Below are positions 32,096 to 40,534 of a DNA stretch of 46,615 bases, in pieces. A model generated the notes under the pieces. The model made no database searches. It saw only the letters and a list, made by a program, of their open reading frames with translations, and had not been told where the DNA came from. Where the stretch lies: assembly GCA_016213625.1 (NCBI GenBank), contig JACQZZ010000076.1, forward strand, positions 1-46,615, in the 5' to 3' direction. A program made the position numbers and the translations under genes. This DNA is from Actinomycetota bacterium. Lineage in GTDB: Bacteria > Actinomycetota > Acidimicrobiia > Acidimicrobiales > Ilumatobacteraceae. Within the stretch, counting starts at the first letter, position 1; each line of letters begins with the position of its first letter.

Positions 32096-34069
32096 ATGGC
32101 CGAGATCACGATTTCCCTCCCAGACGGTTCGCAGCGCTCCCTCGCATCGGGTGCCACCGCGACCACCCTGGCCGAGAGCATCGGATCGCGTCTGGCGAAG
32201 GCCGCCGTTGCCGCGGTCGTGAACGGCGACGAATGGGACCTCGGTCGCGAGCTTCCCGATGGCGCTCGCGTGGCCATCATCACGGCCGACAGCGACGACG
32301 GCCGTCACGTGCTCCGCCACAGCACGGCGCACGTGATGGCGCAGGCCGTCACCCAGTTGTTCCCGGGTGCGAAGTTCTCCATCGGCCCGGCCATCAGCGA
32401 CGGCTTCTACTACGACTTCGAGCTTCCCGAGGGTCGCACGTTCAGCGAGACCGATCTCGAGGCCATCGAGGCTCGCATGCGCGAGATCATCAAGGCCGAC
32501 CAACCGTTCGTGCGCGACGAGTTGCCTGCCGCCGAGGCGCTGGTGGTGTTCGCCGACCAGCCGTACAAGCGCGAGATCATCGAGCGCGTGTCGAGTGGCG
32601 CTGCCGACACGGACGACACCGGCGAGATCGGCGGCGGCGAGACCATCAGCGTCTACCGAAACACGCCCGAGTTCGTCGATCTCTGCCGTGGGCCGCACGT
32701 GCCCAGCACGAGCAGGCTCGGTCACTTCAAGCTGATGAAGGTGGCCGGTGCCTACTGGCGCGGCAACGAGAAGGGCCCGATGCTGCAACGCATCTACGGC
32801 ACCGCCTGGGCCACCAAGGCCGAGCTCGAAGCACACCTGCACCGCCTCGAGGAAGCCGAGAAGCGCGACCATCGCAAGCTGGCCGTCGAGCTCGACCTGC
32901 TCAGCTTCCCGCAGGAGCTGGGCGGCGGACTCGCCGTGTGGCACCCCAAGGGTGGCATCGTGCGCAAGCTCATGGAGGACTACAGCCGTCACCGTCACGA
33001 GACGGGCGGCTACGAGTTCGTGTTCACGCCTCACCTCGCGAACGCCAACCTGTTCGAGACGTCGGGTCACCTGGCTTGGTACAAGGACGGCATGTACCCG
33101 CCCATGGAAATGGACAACGGGACGTATTACCCGAAGCCGATGAACTGCCCGATGCACTGCCTCATCTTCCGCAGCCGTCAACGCAGCTATCGCGAGCTGC
33201 CGTTGCGGCTGTTCGAGCTGGGCACGGTGTATCGCTACGAGCGCGCCGGCACCCTGCACGGGTTGATGCGCATTCGTGGCTTCACGCAGGACGACAGCCA
33301 CATCTACTGCACCGAAGACCAGCTGCAGGACGAGATCATCTCGTTGCTCGACTTCGTCATGAGCGTGCTGCGCGCGTTCGGTTTCCACGACTTCACGGCC
33401 AACCTCAGCACCAAGGACCCCGAGAAGTACGTCGGCACCGACGAGAACTGGGACCGTGCCACCGAGGCGCTGCGCATGTCGCTCGAGAAGTACGACCTGC
33501 CGTACAAGATCAAGGAAGGCGACGCCGCCTTCTACGGTCCCAAGATCGACATCGACGTGAAGGACGCCATCGGTCGTACGTGGCAGCTCAGCACCATCCA
33601 GTGCGACTTCAACCTGCCCGAGCGGTTCGAGCTCGAGTACGTCGGCGCCGACAACGCTCGTCACCGGCCCATCATGTTGCACCGTGCCCTGTTCGGTTCC
33701 GTCGAGCGGTTCTTCGGGGTGCTCGTCGAGCACTACGCCGGGGCGTTCCCCACCTGGATGGCGCCGGTGCAGGCGCGCGTGCTGCCGGTGGCCGATGCCC
33801 ACCAGGGCTATGCCGAGCAGGTGGTCACCCGACTCGCAGCGGCCGGCTTCCGTGCGGATCTCGTGGGCGCCGACGATCAGCTGGGCAAGCGCATTCGCAC
33901 GGCCAAGCTCGAGAAGCTGCCGTACGTGCTGGTGGTCGGTGACGACGACGTCGCGGCGGGCACACTGGGTGTGAACCCACGTGGTGGCGACGTCGAACGC
34001 GGTGTGGCGCTCGAGGACTTCGTGGGCCGCATGCAGGCCGAGATCGATCAGCAGCTCGCGGTGAGCTGA
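32096..34069 (+). CDS. thrS: Threonyl-tRNA synthetase
   Basis: 657 residues with the full bacterial domain set. There is an N-terminal TGS domain (MAEITISLPDGSQRSLASG) and an editing domain with HxxxH (RHSTAHVMAQAV). The class II core contains the zinc Cys in KPMNCPMHC and motif 2 (RYERAGTLHGLMRIRGFTQD). The C-terminal anticodon-binding domain (PVQARVLPVADAHQGYAEQV) follows. It converges with the hybrid kinase gene; the two stop codons are 7 bases apart within a TGAC...GTCA palindrome. In mycobacteria thrS is followed directly by the HIT gene, which here lies 4.5 kb downstream. Confidence 0.97.
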   Translation: MAEITISLPDGSQRSLASGATATTLAESIGSRLAKAAVAAVVNGDEWDLGRELPDGARVAIITADSDDGRHVLRHSTAHVMAQAVTQLFPGAKFSIGPAISDGFYYDFELPEGRTFSETDLEAIEARMREIIKADQPFVRDELPAAEALVVFADQPYKREIIERVSSGAADTDDTGEIGGGETISVYRNTPEFVDLCRGPHVPSTSRLGHFKLMKVAGAYWRGNEKGPMLQRIYGTAWATKAELEAHLHRLEEAEKRDHRKLAVELDLLSFPQELGGGLAVWHPKGGIVRKLMEDYSRHRHETGGYEFVFTPHLANANLFETSGHLAWYKDGMYPPMEMDNGTYYPKPMNCPMHCLIFRSRQRSYRELPLRLFELGTVYRYERAGTLHGLMRIRGFTQDDSHIYCTEDQLQDEIISLLDFVMSVLRAFGFHDFTANLSTKDPEKYVGTDENWDRATEALRMSLEKYDLPYKIKEGDAAFYGPKIDIDVKDAIGRTWQLSTIQCDFNLPERFELEYVGADNARHRPIMLHRALFGSVERFFGVLVEHYAGAFPTWMAPVQARVLPVADAHQGYAEQVVTRLAAAGFRADLVGADDQLGKRIRTAKLEKLPYVLVVGDDDVAAGTLGVNPRGGDVERGVALEDFVGRMQAEIDQQLAVS

Positions 34070-34076
34070 CCCGACG

Positions 34077-35555
34077 TCAGGTTGCCGCGTCCAACAGCCC
34101 GACGAACTCCTTCAGGTTGAAGGGCTTGGTGATGAATCGGTCGGCCCCGAGGTCGAGCGAACGGCGTGCGGCCTGCTCGGTGGCGTCGGCACTGAGGATG
34201 AACACCGGCGTCCGCTCGGTGGCGGGGTCGGCGCGGATGGCCTGCAGCACATCCAATCCCGATCCGTCGGGCAGGTTGAGGTCGAGGAGCACCAACGCGG
34301 GGTGCAGGGAGACCGCGGCGGCGATGCCGCCGGCGACGGTGGGCTCCACCTGCAACACCCGCCCCGGCAGCAGCCCCACGATGCTCTCCATCAGCGAGGC
34401 GTTCAACGGCTCGTCCTCGACGTACAACACCAGCCGCACGGCGTCCTCGACGGCGTCGGTTGCACAGGGCGTGTCGTCGTCGGGGTGGGCGAGCGGCAGT
34501 TCGATGGTGAAGGTCGCCCCTCGCCCGGGCGGACTCGTGAGCGTGAGGTTTCCCTTCATCGCGCGCATGAACGACTCCGCGATGGACAGGCCGAGCCCGA
34601 CACCTGCCACGCCCGTCGCGTTGTCAAGGCGTTCGAACGGGCGGAACGCCTGGCGCTGCAACTCGGGGGGGATGCCCGGGCCCTCGTCGGTGATGGAGCA
34701 GTGGACGACCGATCCGTGGACCGACGTGGTGATGCACACCGTCGTGCCCCGGCCGCCGTACTTCACCGCGTTCGACAGCAGGTTCAACACCACCTGCACG
34801 AGGTGACGGCGATCCGCCATCACGTGTTCGGTGCCGGCGTGCAGATCAATGCGGACGTCGAGATCGCGTGCCGTCCCGGCCACCAGGCCGAGGGCATCGT
34901 CGAGGACACCCCGCAAGGACACCGCGTGGAGCGAGGGTTCGAGCACATCGGAGTCGGCCTGCGCGTAGTCCAAGAGGTCCTGCACCAGGCTGTCCACGTG
35001 CGCACTCGCCGTGTGAATGCTGACGGCCATGTCTCGGTCGGGGCCGGTGGCGAGGTTGGCCTCCAAGAGTTGGGCGAATCCCGAGATGGTGGTGAGCGGG
35101 GTCCGCAGTTCATGGCTCACCCACGAGAGGAAGCGGGTCTTGTCGAGCACCGACTCCTCCGCTCGCTGCAGCGCTTCGTCGCGCTCACCGGCGTGCTGGT
35201 ACACGTCCGTGAGGTCGGTGATCGCGGCGACCGATCCGACGAACTCGCCGGCATGGCGGACCGGGCTGCCCTGGACGCGCACGTGCCGGAGCTGATCGTC
35301 GGGTCGGGCCAGGCGGGCGTCGTAGGAGTCGCTCAGCCCGTCGCGACGCTTGCGCAGGTGCCGGAGCACGATCTGGTGGTCGTCGGGATGGAAGAACTCG
35401 AGCAGCGGCCTGCCGAGCATCGCCTCGGGCGACACCCCGAGCAACTCGGTCATGTACGGGTTCACGAACGTCGTGACACCGTCGCGGTCGATCATCCAGA
35501 TGCCGACCATCAGCGTGTCGACCAGGTGATCGGGGAGTCCGGCGCCGTCCGACAT
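34077..35555 (-). CDS. Hybrid sensor histidine kinase (PAS-HisKA-HATPase-REC)
   Basis: 492 residues, no membrane helix, so a cytoplasmic sensor. Order: one PAS domain (about 8-120), a HisKA box with phospho-acceptor His148 (SWVSHELRTPLTTISGFAQ), and an intact ATPase with N box (NLLSNAVKYGG), G1 (DEGPGIPPE) and G2 (GVGLGLSIA). Then comes a C-terminal receiver with phospho-acceptor Asp425 (LVLLDLNLPDGSG) and Lys477 (FITKPFNLKEF). No DNA-binding output domain is present, so the phosphoryl group must pass to another protein or act by interaction. Divergent from the kinase gene at 35630. Confidence 0.93.
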   Translation of the reverse strand: MSDGAGLPDHLVDTLMVGIWMIDRDGVTTFVNPYMTELLGVSPEAMLGRPLLEFFHPDDHQIVLRHLRKRRDGLSDSYDARLARPDDQLRHVRVQGSPVRHAGEFVGSVAAITDLTDVYQHAGERDEALQRAEESVLDKTRFLSWVSHELRTPLTTISGFAQLLEANLATGPDRDMAVSIHTASAHVDSLVQDLLDYAQADSDVLEPSLHAVSLRGVLDDALGLVAGTARDLDVRIDLHAGTEHVMADRRHLVQVVLNLLSNAVKYGGRGTTVCITTSVHGSVVHCSITDEGPGIPPELQRQAFRPFERLDNATGVAGVGLGLSIAESFMRAMKGNLTLTSPPGRGATFTIELPLAHPDDDTPCATDAVEDAVRLVLYVEDEPLNASLMESIVGLLPGRVLQVEPTVAGGIAAAVSLHPALVLLDLNLPDGSGLDVLQAIRADPATERTPVFILSADATEQAARRSLDLGADRFITKPFNLKEFVGLLDAAT

Positions 35556-35563
35556 CGCGCGTC

Positions 35564-35569
35564 ACTCTA
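35564..35569 (-). promoter_or_regulatory. Candidate -10 box (TAGAGT) for the leaderless hybrid kinase gene
   Basis: On the minus strand TAGAGT is followed by 8 bases and ATG 35555. It lies in the 74-base region shared with the divergent kinase. Confidence 0.45.
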
Positions 35570-35615
35570 ATCACGGGCGGTGTCGAGTGGACCGTGACGC
35601 TCGAGGTCCGGGGTC

Positions 35616-35621
35616 TATCCT
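35616..35621 (+). promoter_or_regulatory. Candidate -10 box (TATCCT) for the leaderless second kinase gene
   Basis: TATCCT is followed by 8 bases and GTG 35630, which supports that start over the earlier in-frame codon at 35594. Confidence 0.45.
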
Positions 35622-35629
35622 CGACGCTG

Positions 35630-37477
35630 GTGAGCACGTCCGACGACTCGATCGACCGCACCGCGGCGGCCACGGCCGATGGCCGGGCCATGGCCGTGCT
35701 CAGCGACTCCGGGATGCATCTGCTCATCGACAGTGAGTCGCTGGACCAGGCGGTCTATCTGTACCGACCCGTGTTCGAGACCGGCAGCGAGCTCATCGTC
35801 GACCTCGAGATCGTGATGGTGAACGAGGCGGCACGACACGTGTTGTTGTCCACCCACATCGTCGAGGGCGTGCTCGCGTCCGATGTGTTCGTCGACATGC
35901 ACGAGGCGCTCGTCGCCGCCAACGCCGCGTGGCAGGGACAACGCGCCGCGGTGTACCACATCGAACGCAAGGGCTTCCACGACGGTCAGCCGCTGCTGGT
36001 CCACTACGAGGTGGCCACGATGCGCGTGGACGACCACATCGTGCAGGTCTCCGTCGATCACACCATGGTCGGCCAGCTCGCCAGCGCCGACGCACGCTTC
36101 CGACTCATGGCGGAGGCCGACACCGATCCACTCCTGTTGCTCTCGCCCGAGTTGGCGGGTCAGCGCCACGTGGTGGTGTACGCGAACCCGGCGGCGCTCG
36201 CCGCGGCGCCCGAGCTGCGCATCGGCGCTCGCCTCCCGCAAGAGTTCGGGGAAGCCGCGTACGAAGCCATCGAGGAGTTGCGTCACACATCGCCGGTGCG
36301 TCGACGCTTCGAACGTGAAGTCCTCGCTCGACGGATCACGGTGGAGGCCACGTTCACCGCGGTCGGCGACGGTCAGGTGATGGTGGCGGCACGCGAACTC
36401 ACGTCCGCGGACGCGGCGCGCGTGGAACTCGAACGGAGCGATCGCGTGCTGCGGGCCATCGGCGCCGGCGCCTTTGGCACCATCGCGGTGTACGAACCGG
36501 AGTTCCTCGGCGACCACCTGAGCGGACTGCACCTGCTGTGGTCCGCCGCTGGACATGGTCACGGCGGCGGGCATCGTCCACCGCTCGACCCCACGTCGGT
36601 GTTGTCCGCGAGCGACGTGTTGCACATGGCGCAGGTGATGCTCACGTCCGGCGAGCTGAAGCGATCGGGCTGGGTGCCGGTGTCCACTGCCGACGGCGAC
36701 GAGCGAAGTGTGGAGTTCACGCTCGTGCTCGCCGGTGACCGGTTCGTGCTCGAGTTCGTCGAGCGCACCGAGGAGCTCGCTGCTCGCACCGCGCTGGCCA
36801 TGATCACGGCCACGTCAGAGGCGCAGCGTTCGTTCCTCTCCCGAGTCAGTCACGAGTTGCGTTCGCCGCTGAATGTCATCCATGGCTACAGCCAGTTGCT
36901 GTCCCGGCTGCGGTTGCCGGAGCCCGCCAACGATCACGTGCTCCACATCGAGAGCGGAGTGCACCGCATGGTCCAGATCGTCGACGACCTGCTGCTGCTC
37001 GGTCAGCTCGACCAGGGGTTGTTGCGCTTGGAGGCTCAGACCGTCGACATCGGTGACCTCGCGGCCGACGTGGTGTCCGCAGCCGCGCACGAGTCGTGGT
37101 GGCGACCCGACCTGTTCGTGTCCGTCACCGAACGTTCCGTCGGCGTGCACGTCCGCACCGACCGCGCTCGGTTCGCGATGGTGGCGGTGCTCGTCGCAGA
37201 GGCGTCGATGTCCGCCGCGCCCGACGATGCGATCGAGATCGCATCGTTCGCGCGTGGCACCCGTGCCGGATTGCAGTTCGTCACGCCGTCCACGGCGTCG
37301 GTGATCGACGCCGTGTGGCGGCCGTTCGTCGAGAGCCACACCATCCCTGGTTCTGGCCTGGGGCTGGCCGTCGCCCGCGGGATGGCGAAGGCCCTCGACG
37401 TGGCGGTCGAGTTGCGCGACGTGCCGGGCGACGTGCCGAGTACGGCTCTGGTGCTGCTCACGCAGTCGGTCACCTGA
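35630..37477 (+). CDS. PAS-type histidine kinase with degenerate ATPase domain
   Basis: 615 residues, no membrane helix. The N-terminal ~400 residues contain PAS-like sensor regions (SELIVDLEIVMVNEAARHVL; ARFRLMAEADTDPLLLLSPE). The HisKA box is intact with His408 (FLSRVSHELRSPLNVIHGYS). In the ATPase region only the G2 box survives (PGSGLGLAVARGMA, near 574). Where the N box should be is RFAMVAVLVAEASMSA, with no Asn, and no DxGxG G1 box is present. It may be catalytically dead and serve as a phospho-acceptor or partner. It is transcribed divergently from the intact hybrid kinase. Confidence 0.85.
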   Translation: MSTSDDSIDRTAAATADGRAMAVLSDSGMHLLIDSESLDQAVYLYRPVFETGSELIVDLEIVMVNEAARHVLLSTHIVEGVLASDVFVDMHEALVAANAAWQGQRAAVYHIERKGFHDGQPLLVHYEVATMRVDDHIVQVSVDHTMVGQLASADARFRLMAEADTDPLLLLSPELAGQRHVVVYANPAALAAAPELRIGARLPQEFGEAAYEAIEELRHTSPVRRRFEREVLARRITVEATFTAVGDGQVMVAARELTSADAARVELERSDRVLRAIGAGAFGTIAVYEPEFLGDHLSGLHLLWSAAGHGHGGGHRPPLDPTSVLSASDVLHMAQVMLTSGELKRSGWVPVSTADGDERSVEFTLVLAGDRFVLEFVERTEELAARTALAMITATSEAQRSFLSRVSHELRSPLNVIHGYSQLLSRLRLPEPANDHVLHIESGVHRMVQIVDDLLLLGQLDQGLLRLEAQTVDIGDLAADVVSAAAHESWWRPDLFVSVTERSVGVHVRTDRARFAMVAVLVAEASMSAAPDDAIEIASFARGTRAGLQFVTPSTASVIDAVWRPFVESHTIPGSGLGLAVARGMAKALDVAVELRDVPGDVPSTALVLLTQSVT

Positions 37478-37482
37478 CCCGT

Positions 37483-37515
37483 CACCTCACCCTCACCTCA
37501 CCCTCACCTCACCCT
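37483..37515. repeat. Three tandem copies of an 11-bp unit between convergent genes
   Basis: CACCTCACCCT is repeated three times exactly. The array fills the gap between the plus-strand kinase stop and the minus-strand RIO-kinase stop (37516-37518), and a partial fourth copy extends into the latter. Confidence 0.9.
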
Positions 37516-38385
37516 TCACCTCACGACAGCCCGCAGGTCCTGGGCGAGTTCTCCGCCGTCGGCGTCGATGCCGTGCGACGCGAACCACGCACACACGTTG
37601 TGGCAGTCGCGTTCCAGGTAGTGGAAGCCCTGCGGGTTGCCCACCAGGTCCACCGCCTGTGGGAGGTCGATGAGCACCAGACGGTCCTCGTGCACGAGGA
37701 TGTTGTAGGGCGAGAGGTCGCCGTGCGCGTACCCGGCCTCCGCGAGCGCGAGCAGCACGTTGCGGAGTTGTTCGAACAGCGATCTGGCCGCTCGCGGTGA
37801 GGGACGAACCTGCGCAAGGCGCGGTGCGGCGGTGCCGTCGGCATCGCCGATGAACTCCATCATCAGTTCGGTGCCGTTCAACTGCACGGGGTAGGGCACC
37901 GCGGCACCGATCGACCACAGGTGGCAGAGCACCCGGAACTCCGCCACGGCCCATTGGCCGGCGATGAGTTCGCGACCGAATGCCGTGCGGGTGTCCATCG
38001 CTCGGTTCTCGCGGCTTCGCCGCATTCGTCGGCCCTCGAGGTACGACGCGTCACGATGGAACAGGCGATGGTGCGAGTCGCGGTAGCGCTTCACGGCCAT
38101 CAGCGACGAGGAGTCGTCGTGGTCGCGCCGCAGCAGCGACACGTCGGCCTCCTTGCCCGACTTCAGCACGCCGAGGTCGGTGTCGATCGCGGCGGCCGAA
38201 CGAATGACCCAATGTGGGATGGGTTCCGGGCCGTGGGCTGCGTCGGGGTACGTGCTCCAGCAAGGTTCGTCGGGCTCCTCGTCGGCGGTGACGTCGGAGG
38301 TGGGGATGGTGAGTGGGGTGGACGAGCGCGGTGACTCGTCGATGTCGTCGTCGAAGCGACGACGGCCGCGCGGGCGTGATGCCAC
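37516..38385 (-). CDS. RIO-type serine/threonine kinase
   Basis: 289 residues. The N-terminal ~55 residues are acidic and probably disordered. The kinase domain follows, with the ATP-binding lysine probably at residue 99 (SSLMAVKRYRD), the catalytic loop YAHGDLSPYNIL (Asp223, Asn228) and the metal-binding LVLIDLPQAVD (Asp240). ID(F/L)PQ in place of DFG marks the RIO1 group. Family members act in ribosome maturation in eukaryotes and archaea; the bacterial role is not settled. GTG 38385 has a GGAG 6 bases upstream. A 15-codon ORF ends 18 bases upstream. Confidence 0.9.
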   Translation of the reverse strand: MASRPRGRRRFDDDIDESPRSSTPLTIPTSDVTADEEPDEPCWSTYPDAAHGPEPIPHWVIRSAAAIDTDLGVLKSGKEADVSLLRRDHDDSSSLMAVKRYRDSHHRLFHRDASYLEGRRMRRSRENRAMDTRTAFGRELIAGQWAVAEFRVLCHLWSIGAAVPYPVQLNGTELMMEFIGDADGTAAPRLAQVRPSPRAARSLFEQLRNVLLALAEAGYAHGDLSPYNILVHEDRLVLIDLPQAVDLVGNPQGFHYLERDCHNVCAWFASHGIDADGGELAQDLRAVVR

Positions 38386-38403
38386 GGTGTACTCCAGAAG
38401 GGA

Positions 38404-38451
38404 TCAGTGCGAGTGGGACATGGGGGCGCGGAACACGGAGGCGATGGTCAT
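38404..38451 (-). CDS. Short upstream ORF (15 aa), candidate leader peptide of the RIO-kinase gene
   Basis: ATG 38451 to TGA 38404-38406 encodes MTIASVFRAPMSHSH. It is preceded by AAAGGAGG (38459-38466 on the minus strand) at a 7-base spacing, a full match to the anti-Shine-Dalgarno and the strongest ribosome site I saw in the window. The stop is 18 bases before the RIO-kinase GTG, which has its own weaker GGAG. The arrangement suggests translational coupling or a leader-peptide attenuator. No amino acid dominates, apart from the H-S-H end. No membrane helix. Coding status is inferred from the ribosome site and position. Confidence 0.6.
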   Translation of the reverse strand: MTIASVFRAPMSHSH

Positions 38452-38534
38452 GACACGGCCTCCTTTCGCTCACGCGCACGATGCGCACCGACTGATGAGT
38501 GTGACCGTATCGTGCCGCTCGGTCGCTCGCCAGG

Positions 38535-38540
38535 TAATTT
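38535..38540 (+). promoter_or_regulatory. Candidate -10 box (TAATTT) for the leaderless HIT gene
   Basis: TAATTT is followed by 6 bases and GTG 38547. The 80 bases between here and the upstream-ORF ribosome site must also hold the divergent promoter; none stood out. Confidence 0.4.
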
Positions 38541-38546
38541 CCACGT

Positions 38547-39053
38547 GTGACCCAACTCGATCGCATCTGGAACGGTTGGCGCGCGGCGTACGTCAACGAC
38601 GTCGGCACCCGCCCTCTCTCCGACGACGGGAGCGTGTTCACCCAGATCCTTCAGTCGGGCATGTCCGACGATGAGGCGCACATCGTCCATCGCGGGCCGC
38701 TCACGTTCGTCATCTTGAACGCGTTCCCGTACACGTCGGGTCACCTGATGGTGCTGCCATACCGCGAGGTGGGCGACCTCGAGGACCTCACCGCGGAGGA
38801 AGCCGACGAGTTGTGGCCCACGGTCACTCGCGCGGTGCGAGCCGTGAAGGCCGCGTATCGGCCGGGTGGCGTGAACGTCGGCATCAACATGGGTCGCGCT
38901 GCGGGCGGCAGCATCAGCGAGCATCTGCACGTGCACGTCGTGCCGCGCTGGACGGGCGACGGCAACTTCATGACCGCCATCGCCGAGGCGCGCACGTTGC
39001 CGGAACCGTTGTCGTTCTCCGCGCAGAAGCTGCGCGAGGCGTGGCCGGCATGA
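38547..39053 (+). CDS. HIT-domain protein, probable Ap4A phosphorylase
   Basis: 168 residues of the histidine-triad superfamily. The triad is HLHVHVV (His126, His128, His130) followed by PRWTGDGNFM. FVILNAFPYTSGHLMVLPYR and GVNVGINMGRAAGGSI are also typical. The sequence style matches mycobacterial Rv2613c, a diadenosine tetraphosphate phosphorylase that follows thrS in that genus. Ap4A is a side product of aminoacyl-tRNA synthetases, so linkage to thrS makes sense. Other HIT hydrolases are the alternative. The stop overlaps the next ATG (ATGA). Confidence 0.88.
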   Translation: MTQLDRIWNGWRAAYVNDVGTRPLSDDGSVFTQILQSGMSDDEAHIVHRGPLTFVILNAFPYTSGHLMVLPYREVGDLEDLTAEEADELWPTVTRAVRAVKAAYRPGGVNVGINMGRAAGGSISEHLHVHVVPRWTGDGNFMTAIAEARTLPEPLSFSAQKLREAWPA

Positions 39054-39556
39054 CGGTACCCACATCCACTGTGAGCGTTCGCCAGGCCGTCGCCACCGAC
39101 GATCTCGCGGCGGCGGGCGATGTGGTGCGCACGGCCTACTTCGCGTTGCCGGGCTATCCACACGACCCCGAGTACGACGACATGATCGCCGATGTGTCGG
39201 CGCGCGTGCACGAGTCGATCGTCGTGATCGCGCTGCTCGACGACCGGCTGGTCGGATGTCTCACCTATGTGCCCGATCACCACGATCCGCACGCCGAGTT
39301 CCAGGACGAAGAGGGTGCGAGCTTCCGCTACTTCGGTGTCCTGCCCGACGTCCAGGGTCGGGGCGTGGGTCAGGCCATGGTGGACTGGTGCGTGCAGCGT
39401 GCCCGTGCCGACGGCCGTCGGCGCCTTCGTATCCACACCCTCGAGTCGATGCCGGCGGCCCAGCGGATGTACCTCCGCATGGGGTTCGAACGGGATCCCG
39501 GCAACGACGAGGAGTGGGACGGCATCAAGGGCATCGCCTTCGTGCTACACCTCTGA
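39050..39556 (+). CDS. GNAT-family N-acetyltransferase
   Basis: 168 residues. The acetyl-CoA-binding motif A is FGVLPDVQGRGVGQAMVDW, followed by the motif B region AAQRMYLRMGFERDPG. The frame is open upstream, but ATG 39050 overlaps the HIT stop and gives a normal GNAT length. The acceptor is unknown. It is coupled to the HIT gene and followed 3 bases later by the quinone oxidoreductase gene, so the three form one operon. Confidence 0.87.
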   Translation: MTVPTSTVSVRQAVATDDLAAAGDVVRTAYFALPGYPHDPEYDDMIADVSARVHESIVVIALLDDRLVGCLTYVPDHHDPHAEFQDEEGASFRYFGVLPDVQGRGVGQAMVDWCVQRARADGRRRLRIHTLESMPAAQRMYLRMGFERDPGNDEEWDGIKGIAFVLHL

Positions 39557-39559
39557 TCC

Positions 39560-40534
39560 ATGCGCGCTGTCGTCCTGCAATCCCATGGTGGTCCCGAAGT
39601 CCTCACGATCCTCGAGGTCGACGACCCCGTGCCCGGTCCCGACGAGGTGGTGGTGCAGGTCGCCGCGACGGCACTGAACCGAGCCGACCTGCTGCAACGC
39701 ATGGGTCTGTATCCCGACCCTCGTGGGCGCACGCCGGAGATCCCCGGGCTGGAGTTCGCCGGCACCGTCGTGGCTCGCGGCGAGCGGGCCACCATGTGGC
39801 AGCTGGGCGACCGGGTGATGGGCATCGAGGCCGGAGGCGCCTACGCCGAGCGACTCGCAACCCACGAACGGCAATTGATGGCCGTGCCCGATCACCTCGA
39901 TCTCGTCGACGCCGCAGCGATACCCGAGGTCTTCCTCACCGCATGGGACGCGCTGGTGCTGCAGGGCGGCCTCACCAGTGGCCGCTGGGCGCTGGTGCAC
40001 GCCGGTGCCAGTGGTGTCGGCACCGCTGCCATCCAGATCGCCAAGGCCCTCGGTGCGCGCATCGCCGTCACCTGCTCCATCGGGAAGGCCGGCGTCTGCC
40101 GGGAACTGGGTGCCGACCTCGTGCTCGAGCGGTCGCCGCACGACTGGCTCGCCGACGCGATGGCGGCAGTGCCTGCCGGATTCGACGTGGTGCTCGACGT
40201 CATCGGCGGCGACGAAGTGGATCGCAACCTGCAGGCGGTGGCACTGCAGGGCACGGTGGTGCAGGTGGGCCTGATGGGCGGCGGACGCACGGCAGTGAAC
40301 GTGGGGCTGCTGCTCGCCAAGCGCTCGCACTGGGTGGGCACCACCCTGCGCACCCGTCCGCTCGAACAGAAGGTGGCCGTCACCCGCCAGTTCGCCGCCG
40401 AGGTGCTCCCGCTGTTCGCCGCCGGGAAGCTCCGGCCGGTCATCGACAGTCGCTACGACTTCGCCGACATCGCCGAGGCTCACCGTCGCATGGAGGCCAA
40501 CACCAACGCCGGCAAGATCGTCGTCCGGCTCTAG
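39560..40534 (+). CDS. NAD(P)H quinone oxidoreductase, PIG3-like (MDR superfamily)
   Basis: 324 residues, zinc-independent medium-chain dehydrogenase fold. Features are MRAVVLQSHGGPEVLTI, the substrate domain ALNRADLLQRMGLYP, the NADPH-binding loop VHAGASGVGTAAIQIAKALG, and the C-terminal NAGKIVVRL. ALNRADLLQR-x-G-x-YP is the hallmark of the PIG3/quinone oxidoreductase branch. Substrate is probably a quinone or other electrophile. Its stop TAG shares the palindrome CTAG (40531-40534) with the stop of the convergent molybdoenzyme gene, so the genes overlap by 4 bases. Confidence 0.92.
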   Translation: MRAVVLQSHGGPEVLTILEVDDPVPGPDEVVVQVAATALNRADLLQRMGLYPDPRGRTPEIPGLEFAGTVVARGERATMWQLGDRVMGIEAGGAYAERLATHERQLMAVPDHLDLVDAAAIPEVFLTAWDALVLQGGLTSGRWALVHAGASGVGTAAIQIAKALGARIAVTCSIGKAGVCRELGADLVLERSPHDWLADAMAAVPAGFDVVLDVIGGDEVDRNLQAVALQGTVVQVGLMGGGRTAVNVGLLLAKRSHWVGTTLRTRPLEQKVAVTRQFAAEVLPLFAAGKLRPVIDSRYDFADIAEAHRRMEANTNAGKIVVRL

